From Benincasa hispida (lineage: Eukaryota > Streptophyta > Magnoliopsida > Cucurbitales > Cucurbitaceae), in contig NW_024064153.1 in assembly GCF_009727055.1 (NCBI RefSeq), forward strand, positions 249,597-313,596: a stretch of 64,000 bases of DNA, read 5' to 3'. Shown here in pieces: positions 48,301 through 57,300 of the stretch. The translations under genes and the position numbers were made by a program. The notes under the pieces were generated by a model. It was not told the origin of the DNA. It did no database searches and worked only from the letters and a program-made list of their open reading frames with translations. The first letter of the stretch is position 1. Each line of letters starts with the position of its first letter.

Positions 48301-51300
48301 CGAAAACCTTTTCTCCAAACCCGTTTTCTAAAACCGTTTTCCCTAAAACGGGGGTGGAGGTTGCGAGAGGCACTCGGTGTGCTATCGGCAATCCGTATTC
48401 GAGTTGGCTGACTTGTTCGTGAGCGGGAACAAGTGCCGCACAATCGCTAAGAGAAGCTTCCGAAAGAGTGATTGTGACACAGTGCACCCAAAGACTTGGA
48501 GAGGGACACCAGGAATAAGTCGCGTGGTAGGGTATGACTCCTTGTAGCATTCAAGAGGGGTTTGGAGTTGGAGGACATGGGAAAACATTCGATTAATAAG
48601 ATGAGCTGTAGTAAGAATTGTATCCCCCCATAAGTAAGATGGCAGTGAAGTAGACAGCATGAGAGACCGTGCAACCTCAAGGAGGTGACGATTTTTCCTT
48701 TCAGTCACCCCATTTTGTTGAGGAGTAAAAGCACACGAGCTTTGGTAGACAATACCTTTAGAAGGCAAAAACTCATGAAGGATATTACTAAGGAACTCAC
48801 GACCATTATCACTATGAAGAATAACAATTTTAGTGTTGAACTGAGTCTCAACAGTAGTGTAAAATTGTTAAAATATCGAATGAAACCTCAGATTTATCAG
48901 TGAGAAGAAAAACCCATGTAAGACAGGTATGATCATCAATAAAGGTCACAAACCAATGTTCCCCAAAGATGTAGTAATACTAGAGGGACCCCAAACATCA
49001 CTATGAATAAAGGTGAAGGGCTGAGAAGGTTTGTAGGGTTGAGACGGAAAGGTGACCCTATGCTTTTTTTGCACGAATGCACACATCACAAGACAGAAAA
49101 GAGACATCAATTTTATTGAATAAATGAGGAAATAAATATTTCATATATTGGAAATTTGGGTGACCAAGGCAAAAATGCCACAACATACGATCTTTTTCGA
49201 AAGTTGAAAAATAAGAAAACGACAAACTAGTCCTATTACAATTCCTAGAGGAAGCATCATCATCAAGGAAATAGAGTCTCTTATTGTGTCGGGCAGTGCC
49301 AATCGTTTTCCCCAAGTTTAAGTCTTGAAAGAAAACATTATTTGGTGAGAAGGCAACTTGACAATTCAGATCTCTAGTTATCTTACTAATAGATAGTAAA
49401 TTGTAAGATATTTTGGGTACATGCAACACATTTTGTAAAGTTAAACCATCAAAAGGAGAAATATGACCCTTGCTTTTAATAGGAGCAAAGGACCCATCTG
49501 CAATCCGAATCTTTTCACTACCAGCACTCATAAGATATGAAAGAAAATTATCAGACGATCAAGTCAAATGATATGTAGCCCCTGAATCAAGTATTCATGG
49601 TTTCTTACCATTTACACTAAGGAAACTTAAGGATTGAGAAGTACCTGATTGGGCAAGAACCCCAACGGTCCCAACAGCACCAGGGTCACTCTGGCAATTC
49701 ACCTGGGGTTGTGACTAGGAGGCAGCACTTGCAGATTCACTTACAATAGCCCGTCCAGGATTGATCTTGTCATTCGGAGGACGACATATGCCATTCGGTG
49801 GTCGACCATGTAACTTCCAACACTGATCCTTTGTATGCCAAGGTTTCTTGCAATGTTCACAAATAGGAGTTTGTTTTCCATTTTGCTTGTCACCATCAAA
49901 ACCAGATAATTTTGCACTTAAAGCAGCAGAATTAGGAGCAGCTACAACAGTGTTGTTCATAGCACTAGATCTATCTTCCTCTAGACGAACCTTAGAGCAT
50001 ACTTCCATAAGAGAGGGTATAGGTCTCTGTCCCAGTATACGGCCTTGCACTGCATTAAACTTGGAGTTTAAACCAGCAAGAAAATCAAAAAACGCAATCA
50101 ATTTCCTCAATTTTCAAATACTGAACACCTCCATAAGGATACCAAACAATTTCACGACATAGATCCATCTCCTACCAGATTAGGGACAACTTATTAAAGT
50201 AGAAAGTAACATCCATCATTCCCTATTTGCACTCGTGAACCTGTTTACACAGAGTGTACAAACGGGACAAATTTTGCCTCTTAGAGTATAATTTCTGAGC
50301 TGCATCCCAGATATCTCGAGCAGTCGCAACATACAGTAATGGTTTTCCTATCTAAGGTTCCATACTATTAATCAATAATGATGATCGAAGCAGGGAGTCT
50401 TCTCCTCTCCAAATGCGCTCTTGAGGATCCCCTGGCCTAGGTCTTGTTATCTCATCAGTTAGATACCCAAACTTGTGATGTCCCTCGAGAGCCATTTTAA
50501 TGGACTAAGACCAGGAGAAATAATTCTGGCCATTCAACACAATTTATCAATGGATATAATCCTTTTGGTATGAATAGTTTATCTTTTCTCAAGCAATGAG
50601 CCCTATGGAATTTTCCATAGATCCAGACAAATAGTTTGTAGTAGTTAAAGTAGGGAAAGGGGTTACCGAATTCTCTTGATACATCGATAGATCGGAAGAG
50701 ATATCAGAATTTACTGGACTCGATTGGAAGTTTGTGGAAGTGTCGAGGGCTGCCCCAAGGGCGGCAATCTGTTGTTGAAAACTTGCCTGAAGGTTAGCCA
50801 ACTGTTGTTGAAACACTACCGGAGACAGACCCACCGAGCCTGGATTTTCATGGCTAAGTGGCACATGTTGAAGGAAGTTTGCCGATGATAAGTGGGGAAA
50901 GAAGTTGGCGACACGGCTGGCAGACGTGGCTGGATGCTGTCCGTCATGGTAGGAAGATGATTCACCTACTTCAAGGAGAGTCCTTTGACTGCCGGCAGCA
51001 GGAACACCCACGAGATTGGTGGCGCTAGGGTAGGCAACACTAGGGTTAGCAGCGCTAGGGCTTCCATGGAGGAATTGTAGCGGCAGCAGGGTTGTCAAAC
51101 CAATATGCAGGGATTGGAGGTATTAATCTATAGCAGCTTGGATGGCACTTGCGGTGGCAGCAGCGTCATCCATTGTCTTGGTAGAAGCGGGGTTGATGAA
51201 GACCTAGAGTTGTCTTGCACCGGTTGGTTTTCGCCGACGGCGGCTAGGGTTTTGTCACCATGCTTTGATACCATGTTAAAATATAGAGATAGAGAATACA

Positions 51301-54300
51301 AGGTTTATGTGGAAAACCCTAGTATAGGGAGAAAAAATCACAGTAGAAAGTCTCTTTTATTATTTTTAACCCACACTGAAAATTACAATAGAAGTCATAT
51401 TTATAGGCTCTAGCAAGTCCTAAAATAAAAAAAGAAATAAACCTAGGGTAAAGTAAAATACTAAAATATCCTTGGGGCTATAAACTATCAACAAACCCCC
51501 TTATTTCCAACAGATATAAACTCCAAAAGGAGCAAAAGAAAACGAATCTGAAAATAGAAGGAATAAAGCATTAGGAAAGAAAACATAAGGAAACATAAAG
51601 TGAAAACTAAAAAGGATCATTGAAAACAGCCCCAGCTGCAATAGATATCCTGAATAGAAACCCCTGCAAACTTGCCAATAAAATCTGAAATCGAACCATC
51701 GGGTAATGAAGATATATTGAAGGGATGCGGATAACAAGATTTCCTGACCACTTGCCAAAAACTCTCTTGCCATTTCCAATTTTGAAATGATTAAAGCTTT
51801 CCTTAGGTGCTGATCCACAGGCGTCTTTTCTTTCTAGCAGTATCCCAATCAAAGTGATCAAAAGATTCCAAACCATGTACACTAGCCAACACCTTTCTCA
51901 AAAGATAATTAGGTTCATTTTCTTGTCTACTTGTGGTGATGTTCAAATTTCGTCTGTTGAATCCTTAGAACTTTCTCGGTTAAATCTTTATCAGGTCATT
52001 TGGTGGCTTCATCTTTTTTGGATGATGACTTGTTTACAGCTATTTGGAAGACAAAAGTGGGGGAATCTCTCAACCACATCTTCGTTGAATGTTTATACTC
52101 TATGAAATTCTGGTTTTTATTTTTTGATCTCTTCAACCTCAGTTGGGTACTCCTAGAGTCTGCGAAGGGAAATCTGTTCTACCTTCTTTGTGGTATTAGG
52201 TGGAATTCACAAAAGCTTATTTAGTTGGGTGAATGTTGTCAAGTCATTCTTTCTGAGCTTTGGTTGGAAAGAAATCGATGCATCTTGTATTGTAGAACTC
52301 TTCTCAAACTTCTTGTGTTTGATTCAATTTGGCTCGATCAAAGTCTTCTTCATGGTGTTCTCTTACTAAGAAGTTTGAAAGGTTTTCAATTCAAGATATA
52401 TGTCATGGTTGGAACACTTCTATTGTGGCTTTTAATTTTCTAGTTTTAAATCTCTGTTTTCGTTCTGTTGCGAGATCTATGTTTTTTTTTTTTTTATTAT
52501 TTTATATTTTTTATATGGGGGAATTTTGATAGTCCCAGAGCAAGTTGGTAATTTTTAAATGTATTCTTTCTTTTTTATTGGTTGGAATCCCTATATTATT
52601 TCATTTTTTTCTTAGTGAAAATATGGTTTTTCATACCCCCTCCCCCCCAAAAAAAAGAAAATGTTTACATCTTGGTGTTCTCACCATAGCTTTTGATGGA
52701 TAACTTTGCTCTCATTACCATGCTAAAATGTTATGACAGGACAAAGCAGCCAACATGGAACGAGGACTTCACTCTTAACATCAAAGAGCCTTCAACTAAA
52801 TATGTTCAGGTACACTAACTTGTGTCAGGCTTCATGGCAACAAATTTTTGCTCAACCATTCCATTCTTAGAAAGTATATCGTTCTGTACTTGATAATTAA
52901 GATGTTCTATGTTTGGTATTGCCAGGTAAAGTTGAGAACATTCATTATTCAACTGCTATGAGTTAACGGGTTGCCTACTTTATGATATATGATTGTCATC
53001 GGGGTATTCTGTGTCCTATCAATTACATGTTGTCTCAAGTGGTTCAAAATCCTAGGTCTTATGGTTAAAATTAGTAGAACTTTTGTCTGTTTTTTGGAAA
53101 ATTGGAAAGAGATAACCAGAAGGAATTTTGCATTGTTTTGAGATTTCAGTTTATCTAGTTTATTAAAGGCATGATCAGTAGTACGTCTGCAATGAACAAG
53201 TATTTAAATATTGATCCAGTTGAGGAATCGATTGTCAGCACTAGTAGTGAAGAATCAGAGTCAGATTCTCTAAGAATAGAGATTTCAGAGCTCATTTTGG
53301 AATATTTATATGAGGAGGATTTTGAAAATTTATATGGCGGATGAAGTTGCAAATCATAGCTTAATAGAATCAAGGGTGGAACTCCCTTTCTATCCCCTTC
53401 TCAAATTCCGTCCAAATTTTCTTATTTGGTTGACATTTGTGGGCTCCAATTGAGAAGTATATCACCCAAATCTCCATCAATATCAACTTGAAAGTGCAAA
53501 GCTCTTCTAGCATGACTTGGAATAACTTCTTGGATCTCTCATGGTCTTGGGGTCAATTCAATTCGTGTAGCTTTAAAGAAATTCTCGCAAATAAGAAAGC
53601 TGTTAATTTGTTTTTGTTGCAAAGTTTCTGGATTTATGCATTGTAGGCCTTGTTCCCAGTAATTTGGTTTGCTAGGCCTGAACAACTTTTTCAAGTTTAG
53701 CTCCTCGCTTGTTTTGATCGTCTGGAGTCGGCTAGTCTCAAATTTATTCCATCATTTGCTGACTTCTCTATTCATGTTTTATGTCTTATTTGGGATGCTT
53801 AATATTCCCTCTATCAGTGTTGTATTCTTTATCATTATATTTGTTGCTTTGTGCTTCTTGTTTTTCATCTTCTTATCTTCCTTCGAGATTTATGTAAGTT
53901 GAACGTTTGTCTCTTTTCATTTCATTAGTGAAACATTTTGTTTCCTTTTCAAATAATAATAATAATAATAATAATAATTAGAAGAAGAAGAAGAAGAAGA
54001 AGAAGAAGAAGCTTAATTTCCAGTAAACCATTTACATATATGTATGTATATAAGCCTATTGTACTATATAAAAAATAGATCGATTCGTAAATCTTGAATG
54101 TTTATGTATCAAGCAAATCTTAGGTTGCTGCGTGGGATGCAAACTTGGTGACTCCACATAAACGAATGGGTAATGCAGGCATCAATCTGGAATCTCTTTG
54201 TGATGGTGAGGACTTATTTCAAATTTATTACTTTATACATTTTGGAACTGGAAAAAAAAGAGAAAAAACTGAAGTTTAATATATTCTATGACTAACATCA

Positions 54301-57300
54301 TAGATTGAATGTTGATATATGGCATTCTATAACGAGTTTTGAGATTTCAATAAGCTTTTTACTCAGCTACTCAAGTTCTTCTGCTATCAAGTCATTAGAA
54401 TCATGGATTTAAATAGATTGTATTGTTGTTGAAGGGTTAATATGTTTAATTTACTGTAATTCATCTGCTAAAGCTTTTGGCTTATTGGTGATTAAACATG
54501 GTATTAGAGCAAGAGGTCCTGTTATAGTTTCCACCAAGTTGTGGTGCGACTTGCAAGCAATCTTTCATATTGCATCCATATTTCATAAACATATTGAAAT
54601 TAATTGTCAATTTGTTCGTGAAAAAATACAACAAAGTTTGGTGTCTTCTAGATATGTGAACAATTAGGAGATATTTTCATGAAAGCTTTAAAAGGGGAGC
54701 TCGAATAGGTTACCTTTGCGACAAGTTGGACATGATTAACATAATATATATGTGAATATTGGAGCATATTGGTCTTTTATCCTTTCTATTTTCCATTTAA
54801 AGTTTTACATTTTGCCTATTCTGTGTCAAACTCGTGGTATGCCATAATATATTAAACTCTAAAACTCGAATGAGTGAAATTCTCTCATATTCTGGTCTCA
54901 CCTCAGCTCATTCATATTTATATCGATCACTAGTATTCTATTTCCTTTTCTTTTGGCCTCTTGTAACTCTTAGTTAACTTACTTGCTGACCTCCTGCAGT
55001 ATTACTTTCATATAGTCACCAACCACCAGAAAAAAGGTTTCATTTCTCCTTTTTAATAACCTTGCGCTTCTTCTTGCTTCCTTCTGTATTTTTCTAAAAA
55101 TTATATTTGTTCCTTCTATCTCCCTCTGAAAATCACCAAACATTTCCCAGGGAACTTCCCAAAACGTGTTGTTTCTCTAGCATGGACTATATTGCCACTG
55201 CTTACCCCTTTGTTAAGTGGTGGCTCTACATACCAATCGTGTTGAGTTGAATTCTTCTGTTGCTAACATGTATCCCAGCAAATTTAGGGTGCTTTTTTTC
55301 ACTGGTCTGAAAACATAAATTTGAAAACAAGGAAATTCAATGCAAACATAAGTTGTATTTCATGTTTTTCAATGTGTTTGGTAATAGCTTTAAAAATTGG
55401 ATCCCAGTTTAAATAATTTTTCAAAATATATTTGATAATATGCTTATTAATCATGAAACTACCGGTAATTACCAACTAAATAATAGGTTGAGTTTAAAGT
55501 GTTATTAATTAATTAATATTTAAAAAAGTATCATTAATTAATCCATGGTGGTCACCTATCTAGAATTTAATATCCTACGAGTTTCCTTGACATCCAAATG
55601 TTGGAAGGTCAGGCGGGTTGTTCCGTGAGACTAGTCAAGGTGCACACCTGGACACTTACAAATATTTAAAAAAAAAAAAGAAGCTATTAATTAATTTATG
55701 AACGTTGCCTGGACACTCACAGATATTAAAAAAAAAAGAAACTATTAATTAATTTATGAACGTATTTTATGCTATAAATATTGTAGAATTTTATTTTATA
55801 ATATCATATACTTTATAATAGGTTATATTATACATATTTTAATTTAACAAAAATGAATTGAGCTATGGATGTGATGAGGGGTGTTAAGGGGATGTCAACC
55901 TAGTTGAGATGTCCGGGTGCACCTGTTGATCCTTATGACTTCCTTGTAAATTGAGCATTAGTCGCACTTCATTTTCTTAATGAATAAAGAGACTTGTTTC
56001 CTTTAAAAAAAAAAAAAACAAAAGGAAACAAAAATGAATTGAGCTTATAACATAAATACTATGTTTATTCAAGTTTTTATCCTTTTTTAAACATAATTTT
56101 ACATTTTATAAATTTCAAATCCAAAATCTAGAAACACCGAAATCGTAAAAACGTTATTTTCAGAATTTTTACAATTTGAATCACAAAATTCTAAAATAGC
56201 TAATATATAGATTTAGCAAACACAATCACTGAACTCAATGAAGCTGAAACTATAAAACTGAATCTAGTTTCCTATCAAATAGACTTTTAGCATGATTGAA
56301 TAACATGAAATTAATAAAACAGCATAGCAGGTCAATGAAGGCTTCTTTCAGCCAGAAGATCTTCTCTTGTGCAAGCAAATGATGAAAGCAAATAATGACG
56401 GAAGAGAATCTCATCTCTTCCACCTTAATCACACCCTAGGATCATTATCTAATATAATTGAAAATACTTATATTCATTTATACACTGATGGAAATCTATT
56501 GAATATCTTCAGCTTATACTTCATTGTTGCAATGACATGAGCGAGCAATAGAGAGAGAGCTAGAAAAGAGAATCGTCTGCATAGTGTTGTTTGTGGTTCA
56601 AGGAAAATAAACCTGTTAAACTGGTGACAAATGTGTGTTTTGCAAGGAAATTTGCATGATGTAACAGTGGAGTTAGAAGGGATGGGTGGAGGTGGAAAGT
56701 TGCTGATGGAGGTAAGCTACTCTAGCATTTTATAACAACTAAATATAGAATGCTCGTGATGTTTTCTTAATATACTGCTACTTTGTAATAACTGCTGGGT
56801 TTAGGAGCTGTACTATACTTGTGTCTGTTTTCTATGTTTGTAACTTAAGTGGTAAAGTTTCTTTTCCAATATCTGGTAGGATAACAAACTTTTGAAGGTT
56901 ATTAATTTTTGTTGGTTAATTAAGTCTTGCTTTCTTAAAACCTGTTTGTTTTTATGTGATTGATATTGGTTTGTTAATGGTGTCTCTCAGATCAAGTATA
57001 GGACTTTTGATGAAATTGAAGATGACAAACGATGGTGGAGAGTTCCCTTCATTTCTGAATTTCTTCGCAGCAATGGTTTTGTATCTGCTTTAAACAAGGT
57101 TGTTGGATCTGACACCGTGCCTGTGCGTCAGTTTGTAGAATATGCTTTTGGAAAGTTAAAGTCATTCAATGACGAGTACCAATCAAGTCATCATTTATTA
57201 AGCAAGCAAAACAACGCAGAGGATATACCCTCATACGTGCAGACGAATACCAAAGTCTCTATAACTGATATAAAGTATCCCAATGAGGGAAAATCTGATG

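Larger units (their letters stand above)
41106..48479 (+). mobile_element. Ty3/gypsy chromovirus, nested in copia B
   Basis: LTRs 41106-41611 and 47980-48479 both run TGTCACGGTCATGCTTG to GATTGTGACA. Flanking pentamers CGGTG (41101-41105) and CAGTG (48480-48484) differ by one transition. The PBS TGGTATCAGAGC lies at 41614-41625, and the purine tract GTGGGGGAGAA directly precedes the 3' LTR. Gag, protease, reverse transcriptase, RNase H, integrase and a C-terminal chromodomain are in order. LTRs differ at about 12 of 500 sites by eye, so it is the youngest insertion. Part of its interior is duplicated around an N gap. Confidence 0.92.
32810..51512 (-). mobile_element. Ty1/copia element B (host of nested insertions)
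   Basis: LTRs of 239 bp at 32810-33048 and 51274-51512. Flanking pentamers are GATAC (32805-32809) and GATAT (51513-51517), one transition apart. The PBS TGGTATCAAAGC (minus strand) directly abuts the 51274 LTR. Its gag, protease, integrase, reverse transcriptase and RNase H lie in antisense to the lipase gene. They are split by a chromovirus (41106-48479, in integrase) and by copia A (33459-39215, in RNase H). By eye the two LTRs differ at about 20 of 239 sites, the most of the three nested elements. Confidence 0.9.

Noticed and set aside
55300..56240. Possible terminal-inverted-repeat element (TGTGTTTGGTAATAG versus CTAAATCTATATATTAGC-like right end)
   Set aside because: The inverted match is too short and interrupted, and no target duplication could be fixed.
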